Part shown: positions 1 to 9,002 of the stretch, piece by piece
How positions within the stretch are numbered: the first letter of the stretch is position 1
Layout: each line of letters opens with the position of its first letter
Source of the DNA: Roseospira marina
Lineage (GTDB): Bacteria > Pseudomonadota > Alphaproteobacteria > Rhodospirillales > Rhodospirillaceae
Direction of reading: 5' to 3'
Length of the DNA stretch: 64,000 nucleotides
Assembly: GCF_014197855.1 (NCBI RefSeq)
Contig: NZ_JACIGJ010000015.1
Span: 1 to 64,000, forward strand
The notes under the pieces: model-generated
What the model saw: only the letters and a program-made list of their open reading frames with translations
Database searches by the model: none
What the model was told of the DNA's origin: nothing
Made by a program: the position numbers and the translations under genes

Positions 1-176
1 CGGGGCACGTCGGGACCGACCGCCTGGAACGCAGCACCGTCCCAGAGGATCGCCGAGGAGGCCCGCGAGAACGTCGCGGCCGGTTGCACAACCCCGGCCG
101 TGACCAGGTCGATCCGGTCCCCGGTGGCAGGCCGAGGGAGCGCCGGGATGGCGCGCGGTATGGCGTTGCCGAGCAT
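1..176 (-). CDS. Tail fibre/tail protein, N-terminal part only
   Basis: The frame opens at an ATG whose A is shared with the stop of the preceding gene (TGATG junction) and runs off the left edge, so only about 58 residues are visible. They contain TFSRASSAILWDG followed by a V-P-R ending, which resembles the FTRAS-type segment found near the start of many phage tail-fibre and receptor-binding proteins. It is the last visible gene of the leftward tail module, downstream of other fibre-type genes, which fits a receptor-binding role. The full length and C-terminal domain are unknown. Confidence 0.6.
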   Translation of the reverse strand, partial: MLGNAIPRAIPALPRPATGDRIDLVTAGVVQPAATFSRASSAILWDGAAFQAVGPDVP

Positions 177-982
177 CAGGCGCCTCCTCCGATATGGGCC
201 GCGAAGGACACCGTGCCGGTGTGCGTGACGGCTACCACGTCGAGGGCGCCGGCGGCGGTCTGCCAGGACGGGGCGGTTCCGCCGAGCCAGCGCACAGGAG
301 CGCCGTCCGCCGTCTGGAGTGCGGGCGTGCGGCCCCCCGTGCCGTCCTGAATCAGGACGAGCAGCACGGACAGCCCGCGCCCGGCCGGCGGCGTCGGCAG
401 GGTTAGGGCGGTGTCGGCCGTCAGGGTGAGGGTCTGCATCTCGCCCTCGGTCAGGGCGATCGTGTGCGCGGCGCCCAGGGTCGCGGTGTGCACCCGGGGC
501 CGGCCGGCGGTGTAGTCCAGCAGGCCCAGGGTCATGTTCCCATGGGTCGCATCCCCGAGTATCGCTGTCACCCACGCCGGGCATCGCACCATCTTGACGT
601 TGCCCTGAAGATCGGTCAGTGGATAAGCGCCGTCGCCATTCGGCCCGCCACTCACGGTGCCACTCAGCCACGCGATCATCTCATCCTCGCGGCGCTTCCA
701 ACGCGCGACAAGATCCGCCATGCGACTGGCTAGGTCCGCGTTGGTCGTGCTGGTGAAGTTTCGGATGATGCTGTAGCTCTGATCGCGGGCCGATGCGCCC
801 GTGTATGCCGGCCAAATGGTCAAGCCGACGTCTGATGTCACATCCGCGACCATGTAGAATTTATCACGGTCGATCGTGAAGATGTCGCCCGCCTTAGCCT
901 GCTTCGTCCAGGCCGTATCCGCCCCGACCACAACGGTTGAGTTTTGATTTACAGTGACGGTGCCGGCACAATACCAAGCCAT
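176..982 (-). CDS. Tail fibre-like structural protein (268 aa)
   Basis: The first 80 residues (GTVTVNQNSTVVVGADTAW, then AGDIF and a YTGAS segment) match the small beta domain that begins many phage fibre and stalk proteins. A helical stretch with charged residues follows at about 85-115, then a beta-rich C-terminal half with a repetitive Leu-Thr pattern around 185-205. The ATG at 982 has GGGAG seven bases upstream, and an in-frame TTG just before it is ignored. It ends in a TGATG overlap with the next tail gene. An 18-bp palindrome lies 47 bp upstream, so it may start its own transcript within the tail operon. Confidence 0.65.
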   Translation of the reverse strand: MAWYCAGTVTVNQNSTVVVGADTAWTKQAKAGDIFTIDRDKFYMVADVTSDVGLTIWPAYTGASARDQSYSIIRNFTSTTNADLASRMADLVARWKRREDEMIAWLSGTVSGGPNGDGAYPLTDLQGNVKMVRCPAWVTAILGDATHGNMTLGLLDYTAGRPRVHTATLGAAHTIALTEGEMQTLTLTADTALTLPTPPAGRGLSVLLVLIQDGTGGRTPALQTADGAPVRWLGGTAPSWQTAAGALDVVAVTHTGTVSFAAHIGGGA

Positions 983-1029
983 CAAGAACTCCCAGCAAAT
1001 GGATTTAGAGCATATCCAGGAACAGACGA

Positions 1030-1047
1030 TAGGTCAATTCTGATGTA
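1030..1047. promoter_or_regulatory. Palindromic 18-bp motif, site 1
   Basis: TAGGTCA-ATTC-TGATGTA, in the gap between the tail genes at 1048-1440 and 176-982, 47 bp upstream of the 982 start. Member of the window-wide TAARTCA-N4-TGAYKTA family. Confidence 0.65.
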
Positions 1048-1440
1048 TCAATCGGGCCACGAAACATAGGCGGCCAAATGCTCGATCTCGCCAGGCGTCG
1101 TTGCTGTGTCGATCGCGGCCTTGGCGTTGAGCCTGGCCACTTCGACCTTCGCCAGAAACGTCCTTAGCTCACGCTGCCTTTCGATCCACAACGCAGCCAC
1201 ATCCATCGGATTCTGACCTAGTCGCTTCGTCTCGGCCGACAGAAACGGATAGTCCGCAAGGTCCGGCGAGCCGGCTATAGCAGCCGCCTTGTACTGCTCC
1301 GCCTCGCGAGTCTTTTCGGCATAGATCGCGTCGACGCCATAGCTGGCGCGAGTGTGCCGGATCGTCACGGCGGCTTCGTCGACCCGGCGCTTGGCTTCGA
1401 TGCGCAGCGCGATCAAGTTCTTGGCCAGGCTCAACTTCAT
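1048..1440 (-). CDS. Small helical tail protein, fibre-assembly type (130 aa)
   Basis: Almost entirely helical and charged. Residues 33-50 (YGVDAIYAEKTREAEQYKA) follow the Y-x2-K-x2-EA pattern seen in the coiled region of phage tail-fibre assembly and fibre-accessory proteins. The start overlaps the preceding stop (ATGA at 1437-1440), so the two genes are translationally coupled. Position between the J-like tip protein and fibre genes suggests a chaperone or fibre-attachment role. The family call is by pattern only; no enzymatic motif is present. Confidence 0.5.
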   Translation of the reverse strand: MKLSLAKNLIALRIEAKRRVDEAAVTIRHTRASYGVDAIYAEKTREAEQYKAAAIAGSPDLADYPFLSAETKRLGQNPMDVAALWIERQRELRTFLAKVEVARLNAKAAIDTATTPGEIEHLAAYVSWPD

Positions 1441-1841
1441 CGCGCGACAATCTCCACGTCGAGAGCGGTATAGGGAAATTGTTCAGGTACGGAGATGGCG
1501 TAGGTAGCCGGCATAGCGGAAGTGACCTCCAGCCGACCGCCCTTGATCGTGTATGTCTCGCCGTCCACCATCACGACCGCCGGATCCGGCAGATTCTCGA
1601 TCACGGCCGCGTCCCTGTCGTTGGCCGCGATCTCGGTCTTGTCGATCATTGGTGACAAACGGGGCGCGACATGGCTGTTCACCACATAGTCGGTCTCGTG
1701 ATTGCTCTTTTCCTGGATGACGAAGCCGAGATTTTGGTCGGCGACGTCCTGCAACATGACGTCGTAGGCGGTTTCATCGCAGTAGCCGCTCGAATGAATG
1801 CGACCCTCGCGGTTAAAGATCGTGTAGTTGATCGCAGTCAT
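1437..1841 (-). CDS. Tail fibre-associated protein (134 aa)
   Basis: The start at 1841 overlaps the J-like stop by ATGA; an upstream extension of the frame has no ribosome-binding site and lies inside J. The C-terminal half has the pattern I-E-N-L-P-D-P-A-V-V-M-V-D-G, then P-A-T-Y-A-I and E-Q-F-P-Y, typical of short proteins encoded just after the tail tip in phages of Gram-negative hosts and usually labelled fibre-assembly. No signal peptide or membrane segment. Its place in an unbroken chain of overlapping genes supports co-expression with the tip complex. Confidence 0.5.
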   Translation of the reverse strand: MTAINYTIFNREGRIHSSGYCDETAYDVMLQDVADQNLGFVIQEKSNHETDYVVNSHVAPRLSPMIDKTEIAANDRDAAVIENLPDPAVVMVDGETYTIKGGRLEVTSAMPATYAISVPEQFPYTALDVEIVAR

Positions 1842-4800
1842 CGCATCACACCCATAAGAACTATAGAAGTTGAGGCCGAGCTGGCTCCCTGAACCTGGAC
1901 CCTTAGAGAATAATTCGCAGCAGCGGCCCACTTTGCATAAATACCAGATGACGTGAAACTGCCGTTTAAGCTAGCACTCTCTGATTTGTGCATGACACTC
2001 GCCCCGTTCAGAAAGGCTTTGACGCCGACAGGAGTATTAGGAGTGCTGTCATAACCGGACACATTTACCCAAGCTATAAGCGTTCCAGGCTGCCTCAGAT
2101 TGATATAGGCTGTGGTGTTCTTGCCGCCGCCCGCCGCCGCCGTCTGCGAGATAGCGCCGTTCGCGATTTTTATGGTGCCCACCGACAGATCGCGTATATG
2201 GGCCGCATCGATCGTCACCTTACCGTTGTAGACGGCAAAGGGCATAATGCCGGGATAGCCGGGATGCACGACGCCGAAGGCGTTCGCCCGGATAATGAAC
2301 TCACTGTACGGCCTGCCGTTGACGGATGTGCTGGCGAGACCGAATCCAGAGACCAGGCCGTTATTGTCAATCTTGACCGTGTACTGCCCTTCAAGACCAT
2401 TCACGCTCCGCGAGACCTGCGAAATCGCCGTCGTGTGCCCGTTCACCGACGACTGAAGCGTCGTCACTTTTGATGACACGGCGCTATCGGCGTTGGCACG
2501 GGTCCTACGCTCGGTCCGGATCGCAGATTCGGTGCTGCCGACACGTGAGACGAGAGAATTGATGCTGCTAGCCAGCGCATCGTCCTGACTCGTACGCGCC
2601 GTCGTCTCCTCGGTGATCGCGGTTTCGGCCTGTCCCATGCGGGCGCCCAAAACCTCGACGTCTTCGGCCAGGGCCTCGTCAGCATTCACGCGCGCCGTCG
2701 TCTCATTCTGAACCAGCGCCACGTTGTCGTCGACCCGCGCGCCCAGCGTGGTGATTTCTTCGGCCTGGGCCGACGTCGTGTCCTGCATGGCCGAGAGCGT
2801 CGTGTTAATGCTCGCGACCTGACCGTCCGTGGCCGCCGACAACTCCGTGATCTGCTGGGCCAGCGAGGCATCTGCTTCAGCCATCGCGTTGATGTTCTCG
2901 CTCACCAGCGCGATCTGATCGTCGAACTCGACCGCGACGGTCGTGACACGCTCGGCCAGGGTGGCGTCTTCCGTCACCAGCTCCTGCACCTTCTCGTCGA
3001 CCACGGCGGCGCGACGATCGGTGATGCCCCGATTGGCCTTGATCTCCTCGAAGTGCTCGTAGCCCAGCGTCAGGGCGTCGAGCAGCGCCTCGGACAGAGC
3101 CTCGACCTGCGGCACATCGATGTCGTCGATGATTTCCTCGACCCGCGCGATGATGGCATCGGAGTCAATCAGGTCGATCCGCTCGCGCAGCTCCGGGATG
3201 AGCATCGAGCGATCGATAATCTCCTGGGCGATGTCCTCGGCCCGAAGGGCGGCCGTGACGGCGCGCACGCCTTCCTCGGCGTTCCAGGCCGAGATCAGGC
3301 CGGTGCGGGTGACGCAGCGCACCCAGTACCAATATTCGGTCGAGGACTCCAGGCTGGTGTCTGTGTAGGTCCAACCAAAGCCGGTACCGACGTGCTGGGT
3401 GGCGGCGCGGTTGTTCACCTCGGCGCGCCACACCTCGACGCCATTGACGCGCGGATCATCCGGCAGGTCCCACGACAGCTTCACGCCACGTAGCGTGCCC
3501 GTGGCGATCAGGTTGGCGGGCGGCGCGGGCGGCGTGGTCGATCCAACGACGACATAGGCATAGACCGGCGTATTGGCCCGCGTGGCTTTTTTGCCATCGG
3601 CGTCGATGCTGACGAGCTGGATGCGCAGATCATCGCCGGCGCGAGCCACCAGGGTAAAGCTGGTCGCGCCGTTCGTCGTCGTGGTGTAGAGCGTGAGCGG
3701 GTCGCCGTTGATGCCGATGTAGACCTCGGCGCCGGCGTACACGCCAAACCGCGGCAGCGGCCAGGACACATGCAGGCGCATCGTGAACGCATCGACGTCC
3801 AAGATCTCCTCGCGTACGCTGTCCACGAAACACTGCCCGATGGTATCGGGCACCGCCGGCATCGTGGCGTCGTTGGCAGCGTCGTTCACACCCTCGGGAT
3901 CGAGAAAGACCCGCTCGTTGTACTCGACCGCCTTTATGGTCCGCGTCACCTCGATACCGTCGCCCTGGATCGAGGTGACGCGGAACAGCTTGTTGAGCCG
4001 CGCGATCGGGCCGAACATCCACTTAGCATAGGGGTCCGGGGTCGCGGTCATGCTGACCGGGATCTCCATCACCTCGCCCGTGCCGTGGACTTGAATCTCC
4101 TCCGTGACGTTTGTGTCCCACATCTCGATCACCTGACCGGCCGACAGAACGCCCGTGGCGTCGGTGTCGAGGATCAGCTCGGTCCAGGTGCCGGGAATGG
4201 TGCGAATCACGCCGAACTCGTGCGTTCCCTGACGCACGCGCTTGATCGCGCCGCTGGGCGCGCCGGCGATCATGATCGACCGGCCCGAGGCCAGAGTGAT
4301 CGTGGCCGTGCCGCGGTTCACCGCAGAATGCAGGATCAGCAGCGCGTGGGCCTCGCCCTCCGCAAACGTCACCGGTCGGTCCAGACGCGCCAGTGTGCGC
4401 GACGAGCCCGGCTCCAGTCGGCCACTGAAGGTCCACGCCGGCATGTCGTGCTGAAGCAAAAACACGTCGCCGATTGTGCAGGCGATCGCCTCTAGCGGAG
4501 TATCGAAGGTCACGGTCTGTTGAATGACGCGGTTGGACGCCATCAGGTAATTACCTTCAAAGACCGCCTGATTTCGACTAGTCACGCCCTCCAGGGTGAC
4601 GGACGTCACCTTCTGCGGCAGACCGAGACGCAGGGCGCGCTCGTCGATCATACGCGCCACCTTGCGTCGATGGCTGTCGGTGCGATCGTAGTAGTTAACC
4701 TCAACCTCGTTGGCTCGATCCTCCATCGGAAGCCATTCGATCTGGAGGGTGTCCTTGATGATGTTGCCGGCGCCGAACATCATGCTCGGTGTCTGTGGCT

Positions 4801-6727
4801 TCTCGATCGCCAGGGAATACATCGTGCCAATGCGCACGATCTGTGCGTGACCAACGCGCAGCACTGTCTGCACGCAATCCCACATGTTCGACTTGCGGTC
4901 GAACACACCGTTGAAGACAAAGCCGCGCTCCTCGCACCATTCGGCCCATTCCGCCCAACGCGGCAAATCGATGCGATGAATGCCGATTCCGGCGCCGTGA
5001 TTGGGATCAACCAACATGTCCAGCACAATCCAGGCTGGATTGTTGCTCCAGCGCATAGTTTGATAGACGCTGGTCGTATCGTAGATACGCACCACCAAAC
5101 CACGCACGCGGGCGCTAATCTGCGGAATGTTGTTGATCTGTTCGGAGACCTTGACGCGCAGTCCGTAATAGGCGGTGTTGTTATACGCCACCTTTTCGGC
5201 AATAACTTCGCCGACGTCGGTCCACGTCACCACATCCATGGTGCGGCCGTCGTCGGCCTCCGGGCTTTCTCGACGGACGCGCACGTCGTAGATGCCTTCG
5301 GGCAGCGTGGGCGTTACGAAGGTACGGCGCAGAGGATTTCGTTGCGTGCCCCGAATAATAGCACTGGCCGGTCGCATCGCCCAGCCTCGCACAAGACTAC
5401 CGCCCGTAACGCGAATCTCATGGGCGCCGGCCGGAAGCCCTTCAGTATCAAAGGTGTGCGTGCTGGTAATATTCGCACCCCAGCGATCGTCTGTGCCGCT
5501 CGCCTGGCCCACCGTGATCCAGGAGCCGCCCGGTGTGCGATACTCGACAGTCAAGTCATACCCGCGCACCGGGCGCACCGAATTATTGTCGCCCGTGTCG
5601 TAATGGTAGACTTCGCCGGTGTCGAAGATCGTCGGTGCGACTTCGACACGCAGGCCCGTCGCATCGGCCGGCGTCACAGCACCCTCGAAGCTCTGCCAGT
5701 CGCTGGCCGGGGCCATGGCCGTCCAGGCGCTTTCCGGCGCGCCGGACGCTTTGTACTCGATCTGGATGCGAACCTCATGTTCGCTGATGTCGCCGTTGTC
5801 CTCGTAGTAGCCGATGCCCTGCGGCATAGTGACGTCGATGCGGATCGCATCCACCTCACCCTCGGTCACATGCGCGGCCCACACGGTGTCCTGAAGAACG
5901 ACGTTCTTGTTGATCTGGCGCGTGGTGCTGGAGAACCAGTCGGAGAGTTCCTGAGTCGCATTGCCGTGACGCCACGTCGTCTGAACGCCCTCATAGTTCA
6001 GTGCCGGCTGATTGTTGATCTCGATGTCGTAAACGCCCTCGATCGGGCCTTCCGAAACTACCGACATGAGTTTGAGATATTGAACATCATCAATGTTCTC
6101 GGTCTCGGCGGCGACGAGATTTCCAGCCACGCGAAACTCGCCGTACACTAAAGGTACAACGACATCTTCGGTCGCAGTATTCTTCGCGCCGTCGATGCCG
6201 TAGTTCGGACTTTCTTGCGACGCGTCGGCAATTTCCGGCGTCCTGGGCTTGGACGGCGGCAGTAGGGCGTTCATCAACAGACCGCCCACAATCGTGATCG
6301 CGCCCGTGATCACCGACCCCATGATGGAGCCACCCATCGTGCCCACCATGGAGGCTGGCACCAGTCCCGGCCCCGCCCACGCCGCGATCGCGGCGATCGC
6401 GATCATGCCCACGATACGCATGATGCTTTTGCTGCCGCCGCCACCTTCCGGAATTACGACCACCACCACGACGTCGTTCGGCTTAACCAACGTGACCGGC
6501 CACAGGATATGGTCGACGCCCTCGCCGTTCAGCGCGATGCCCCACTCCAGGTGTTCGGGCATACCCTGCATATAGTCGGCCAGTGTCTTGGCCGGCGACC
6601 ACAGGATATGGTCGACCGACTGGATCTCGGGCTGAAGGACGTTGTAGACGATATGACAACGGAACGACGGAAGCGTGTCAGTCGGCGCGGGCAGGTTCGT
6701 CGTGGTGCGGCAGATCGGCGAAGTCAT
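1838..6727 (-). CDS. J: Lambda J-like tail tip / central fibre protein (1629 aa)
   Basis: Forms the tail tip and contacts the receptor. Residues 1-95 resemble a tail-assembly leader domain. About 99-162 is glycine/alanine-rich and hydrophobic, like the lambda I/J border, so I and J functions may be fused. From about 170 follows a J-type core with the segment VVVPLVYGEFRVAGNLV. A fibronectin type III domain lies near 1065-1155 (PPAPPANL, then Y-W-Y-W-V-R-C-V). About 1190-1440 is a heptad-rich coiled coil with repeated ETTAR-type segments, and the last 190 residues are beta-rich (GFGL, then H-I-R-D-L-S-V). The start overlaps the NlpC gene by 50 bp with only a weak ribosome site, so a later start is possible. 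Confidence 0.88.
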   Translation of the reverse strand: MTSPICRTTTNLPAPTDTLPSFRCHIVYNVLQPEIQSVDHILWSPAKTLADYMQGMPEHLEWGIALNGEGVDHILWPVTLVKPNDVVVVVVIPEGGGGSKSIMRIVGMIAIAAIAAWAGPGLVPASMVGTMGGSIMGSVITGAITIVGGLLMNALLPPSKPRTPEIADASQESPNYGIDGAKNTATEDVVVPLVYGEFRVAGNLVAAETENIDDVQYLKLMSVVSEGPIEGVYDIEINNQPALNYEGVQTTWRHGNATQELSDWFSSTTRQINKNVVLQDTVWAAHVTEGEVDAIRIDVTMPQGIGYYEDNGDISEHEVRIQIEYKASGAPESAWTAMAPASDWQSFEGAVTPADATGLRVEVAPTIFDTGEVYHYDTGDNNSVRPVRGYDLTVEYRTPGGSWITVGQASGTDDRWGANITSTHTFDTEGLPAGAHEIRVTGGSLVRGWAMRPASAIIRGTQRNPLRRTFVTPTLPEGIYDVRVRRESPEADDGRTMDVVTWTDVGEVIAEKVAYNNTAYYGLRVKVSEQINNIPQISARVRGLVVRIYDTTSVYQTMRWSNNPAWIVLDMLVDPNHGAGIGIHRIDLPRWAEWAEWCEERGFVFNGVFDRKSNMWDCVQTVLRVGHAQIVRIGTMYSLAIEKPQTPSMMFGAGNIIKDTLQIEWLPMEDRANEVEVNYYDRTDSHRRKVARMIDERALRLGLPQKVTSVTLEGVTSRNQAVFEGNYLMASNRVIQQTVTFDTPLEAIACTIGDVFLLQHDMPAWTFSGRLEPGSSRTLARLDRPVTFAEGEAHALLILHSAVNRGTATITLASGRSIMIAGAPSGAIKRVRQGTHEFGVIRTIPGTWTELILDTDATGVLSAGQVIEMWDTNVTEEIQVHGTGEVMEIPVSMTATPDPYAKWMFGPIARLNKLFRVTSIQGDGIEVTRTIKAVEYNERVFLDPEGVNDAANDATMPAVPDTIGQCFVDSVREEILDVDAFTMRLHVSWPLPRFGVYAGAEVYIGINGDPLTLYTTTTNGATSFTLVARAGDDLRIQLVSIDADGKKATRANTPVYAYVVVGSTTPPAPPANLIATGTLRGVKLSWDLPDDPRVNGVEVWRAEVNNRAATQHVGTGFGWTYTDTSLESSTEYWYWVRCVTRTGLISAWNAEEGVRAVTAALRAEDIAQEIIDRSMLIPELRERIDLIDSDAIIARVEEIIDDIDVPQVEALSEALLDALTLGYEHFEEIKANRGITDRRAAVVDEKVQELVTEDATLAERVTTVAVEFDDQIALVSENINAMAEADASLAQQITELSAATDGQVASINTTLSAMQDTTSAQAEEITTLGARVDDNVALVQNETTARVNADEALAEDVEVLGARMGQAETAITEETTARTSQDDALASSINSLVSRVGSTESAIRTERRTRANADSAVSSKVTTLQSSVNGHTTAISQVSRSVNGLEGQYTVKIDNNGLVSGFGLASTSVNGRPYSEFIIRANAFGVVHPGYPGIMPFAVYNGKVTIDAAHIRDLSVGTIKIANGAISQTAAAGGGKNTTAYINLRQPGTLIAWVNVSGYDSTPNTPVGVKAFLNGASVMHKSESASLNGSFTSSGIYAKWAAAANYSLRVQVQGASSASTSIVLMGVMR

Positions 6728-7097
6728 AGAAGCCCAAAACCCTTTGTTTCCAGTGGCTTAGTCGTTCGATACACACGCCGCCGGTCCCCTCCCAGGTGTG
6801 GATGAACCGATCGTGCCGCAGAACCAGACCGACGTGCGCGCCGTACCCCTTGATGCGAAACGTTACGGCGGCGCCGGGCCGGGACTCGATGGGCGTCCAC
6901 CGCCAAAGGCCGTCCGCGAGCGCGGCCGCGATGTCGTGCAGTCGCGTCGGGCTGCGATAGTCCGGCAGCATCACGCCTTTGCGCCGATACAGCTCCATCA
7001 GAAGCCCATAACAGTCGAAGCTGTCGGGGCCTCGCCCGCCGTAAGCGAAGGGTTTTCCGATCAAATCCAGTATAGCGGACTCAGGAAGATCAGTCAC
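6678..7097 (-). CDS. K: NlpC/P60 tail peptidase, lambda K-like (139 aa)
   Basis: A cysteine peptidase of the tail tip, thought in this family to cut peptidoglycan during DNA entry. FAYGGRGPDSFDCYGLL holds the catalytic Cys at about 29; the His is in GAHVGLV near 87 and a polar third residue follows in F-I-H-T-W. It sits between L- and J-like genes as in lambda. The GTG start lies inside the 18-bp palindrome at 7090-7107, with AGG on the far side of the left half, so a protein on that palindrome, or on the same mRNA sequence, could block translation. Confidence 0.88.
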   Translation of the reverse strand: MTDLPESAILDLIGKPFAYGGRGPDSFDCYGLLMELYRRKGVMLPDYRSPTRLHDIAAALADGLWRWTPIESRPGAAVTFRIKGYGAHVGLVLRHDRFIHTWEGTGGVCIERLSHWKQRVLGFYDFADLPHHDEPARAD

Positions 7098-7107
7098 GGT
7101 TGATTTA
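7090..7107. promoter_or_regulatory. Palindromic 18-bp motif, site 2, containing a start codon
   Basis: TCAGTCA-CGGT-TGATTTA on the plus strand. The GTG start of the NlpC/P60 gene (7097-7095) lies within it, and the palindrome fills the gap between the L-like stop and this start. Confidence 0.65.
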
Positions 7108-7108
7108 C

Positions 7109-7729
7109 CTACGAGCGCAGCATGAGTCCCGGAAAGCCGCCGAAACGAAGATTGTTGCCGTGCGCCGCACAGCCGTTATCGCCTTGCAGCGTGTAGTCGC
7201 AACTCGGCATGTCGCCGGCATATCCGCACTGCGGTCCCTTGTAACGCCAGGGGCAGCGATCCCGGTACTGAAGCCGCGTCGGACAGCGCATGGTCAGGGG
7301 GTTCTCCGCACCCAGGGTGAAGCTCACCACGAACGAGCGGATGGACGCCTGGATCACCTTGAAGCGTTCCGAGATTTCCGGCGGCGCATCGAGGGCGCCG
7401 CTGTTGATGACCAGAATCCGCGCCTCGAATCCGACGCCGCCGCCATACAACTCCATGGGCTTGCTCAGCGCGTTCGTGTAGTCGGTGATCGACAGTGTGA
7501 TGTTGGGCGTCTCGCCGGCGGCCGTCTCGGCGCCGACGGTGAAGTGGGTCGCGATGTAGGTCTGACCATTGAAGGTAATGTCCTCGTCGTTGCACACGGC
7601 GCGCATCGTCTCGACCAGCGTGTTCGTCACCGGGTCGACAATATCGACCTCCAGCGCGATCAGAAACGCGGTCTCGGAGTGGATCCGATTGGCCTCGATG
7701 ATGGTTGCGACCGACAGATGGTTCGGCAT
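7109..7729 (-). CDS. L: Phage minor tail protein L-like (206 aa)
   Basis: Distal tail protein linking tube and tip. The C-terminal quarter carries the cysteine cluster typical of lambda L, which in lambda binds an iron-sulfur cluster: M-R-C-P-T, R-C-P-W-R-Y-K-G-P-Q-C-G-Y and D-M-P-S-C-D-Y, plus a later Cys. The N-terminal half is beta-rich. AGGAGG precedes the ATG, and only one base separates it from the M-like stop. The order tape measure-M-L-K-J is as in lambda. Confidence 0.85.
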   Translation of the reverse strand: MPNHLSVATIIEANRIHSETAFLIALEVDIVDPVTNTLVETMRAVCNDEDITFNGQTYIATHFTVGAETAAGETPNITLSITDYTNALSKPMELYGGGVGFEARILVINSGALDAPPEISERFKVIQASIRSFVVSFTLGAENPLTMRCPTRLQYRDRCPWRYKGPQCGYAGDMPSCDYTLQGDNGCAAHGNNLRFGGFPGLMLRS

Positions 7730-7730
7730 C

Positions 7731-8117
7731 TCACACCTCCTGAACGGTCAGACCCGAAACATCCCAGCGGCCGCCGTGGACGCCGTCGTCCTGAAGAATC
7801 GAGCCCGTGTATTCGAACTTCATGGTGCTGCCGTCGGCGAAGCGCACGGGCACGACCTCACCGGTGATCGGCAAGGTCAGATCGAAGGCCGTCGAGCCAC
7901 CCCGCACTTCGTTCCAGAACGCTTCCAGGGTCGCCTTGTCGTCGTCGTAGATGTTGGTCAGCCCGAGCGTCCAGCTCCGGCGCGGCCGCCGGGTGAAGCG
8001 CGGCCGCGTGATCACATAGCCGCCCTCGGTCTCGGCGCGCATGGCCGGGTCCTGGTGGGTCTGCTCGAACTTCTTCGCGTCCAGACGGGCCTGAAGCGCG
8101 GGCGGAAAAGCCGTCAT
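7731..8117 (-). CDS. M: Phage minor tail protein M-like (128 aa)
   Basis: Short distal tail protein placed exactly where lambda M lies. It has a beta-rich body with R-R-S-W-T-L-G-L-T-N, an acidic helix D-D-D-K-A-T-L-E-A-F-W, and the pattern S-T-A-F-D-L-T-L-P, as in M/DUF2460-type proteins that adapt the tube to the tip. The start overlaps the tape-measure stop by ATGA. Length fits the family. No unusual features beyond a slightly long Arg/Pro-rich linker before the beta domain. Confidence 0.72.
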   Translation of the reverse strand: MTAFPPALQARLDAKKFEQTHQDPAMRAETEGGYVITRPRFTRRPRRSWTLGLTNIYDDDKATLEAFWNEVRGGSTAFDLTLPITGEVVPVRFADGSTMKFEYTGSILQDDGVHGGRWDVSGLTVQEV

Positions 8118-9001
8118 GTGCCGAATGCTCCCTTCATACCCTCGCGGAACGCGCCGGGCTGATTGGCGGCCTGAAGCACGATGTCGAGGATCATGCCGCG
8201 AGCGTCGAAACGCTGCTGACTCTTCGCATCGACCTGCTGGCCGGTCTGGTTGATCACATTGACCTCGACCGGGCGGGCATTGTTCATACCCAGGGCCTTC
8301 ATCTGGCCTTCTGTGAACACGCCCTCGCCGCGCCGAAGTTTGGCCGCCACCTCGTCGGAACGCAGACCGGCGAACCCACCGTTGTGATAGCGCCGGGCCG
8401 AGGCGAACATCTTCTCGATCGGCTGCATGTTCTCGACGCCGGCGATGCCGCCGCTGTGGTAAATGCCGCCCAGTTGAGCGTTGCTTACGGTCGGCACGCG
8501 GTCACCCACTAAGCTCAACGGCGTGCTCACATTACTTGTGGCGCCCGTAGTGCCGAACAGGCCGCTCGTGATGCCGCTCAGCGCGTTGCCGATCCCATCC
8601 ATAATCGAGGTGCCCATCTTAGCCGCGGCCGCCTGCACCTGGATGCGTAGGATGTCCGCCAGGATCGCCTCCGCGAAATCGGCAAAGGCGAACTTGCCCG
8701 TCTTGACGAAATTGACGAATCGATCGGTCAGGTCATCCAGCCAGTCGGCGCCGGCGTCACGCATCACGTTTGTGGTATCGCTCCACTCGCGAAACATCTT
8801 GGCGAAAGAGCTTTCAGTCGCGCGCTCCAGCTCAGCCTGCTTGGCGACGAGCCACGCCTGATACTCTTCCTCAACCTCTCTGCGATCGGCGCCATACTGG
8901 ACATACAGCTCGATGAGCCGGCGCTGCCGATCCACCTCAGTCTCGTACTGCTGCTGGGCGCGCTCGCGATCAACCTCGGCCAACGGCGCATAGGTGTTCA
9001 T
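8114..9001 (-). CDS. H: Short tape-measure-type protein (295 aa)
   Basis: Residues 1-90 are helical and charged (Q-Q-Y-E-T-E-V-D-R-Q-R-R-L-I-E). Residues 100-260 match the C-terminal domain of lambda-type tape measures: a hydrophobic segment around F-A-D-F-A-E-A-I-L-A-D-I-L-R-I-Q, a Gly-rich stretch, H-S-G-G-I-A-G, H-N-G-G-F-A-G-L and L-R-R-G-E-G-V-F-T. Full-length siphophage tape measures are usually 600-1500 residues, so 295 implies a very short tail, as in the Rhodobacter gene transfer agent, or a separate protein carrying the ruler. The start is one base after the preceding stop. Confidence 0.75.
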   Translation of the reverse strand: MNTYAPLAEVDRERAQQQYETEVDRQRRLIELYVQYGADRREVEEEYQAWLVAKQAELERATESSFAKMFREWSDTTNVMRDAGADWLDDLTDRFVNFVKTGKFAFADFAEAILADILRIQVQAAAAKMGTSIMDGIGNALSGITSGLFGTTGATSNVSTPLSLVGDRVPTVSNAQLGGIYHSGGIAGVENMQPIEKMFASARRYHNGGFAGLRSDEVAAKLRRGEGVFTEGQMKALGMNNARPVEVNVINQTGQQVDAKSQQRFDARGMILDIVLQAANQPGAFREGMKGAFGT

Positions 9002-9002
9002 G

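Noticed and set aside
4520-6151. Long plus-strand open frame (543 codons)
   Set aside because: Antisense of the J-like gene; His/Arg/Val-rich composition and absence of motifs mark it as a GC-bias shadow.
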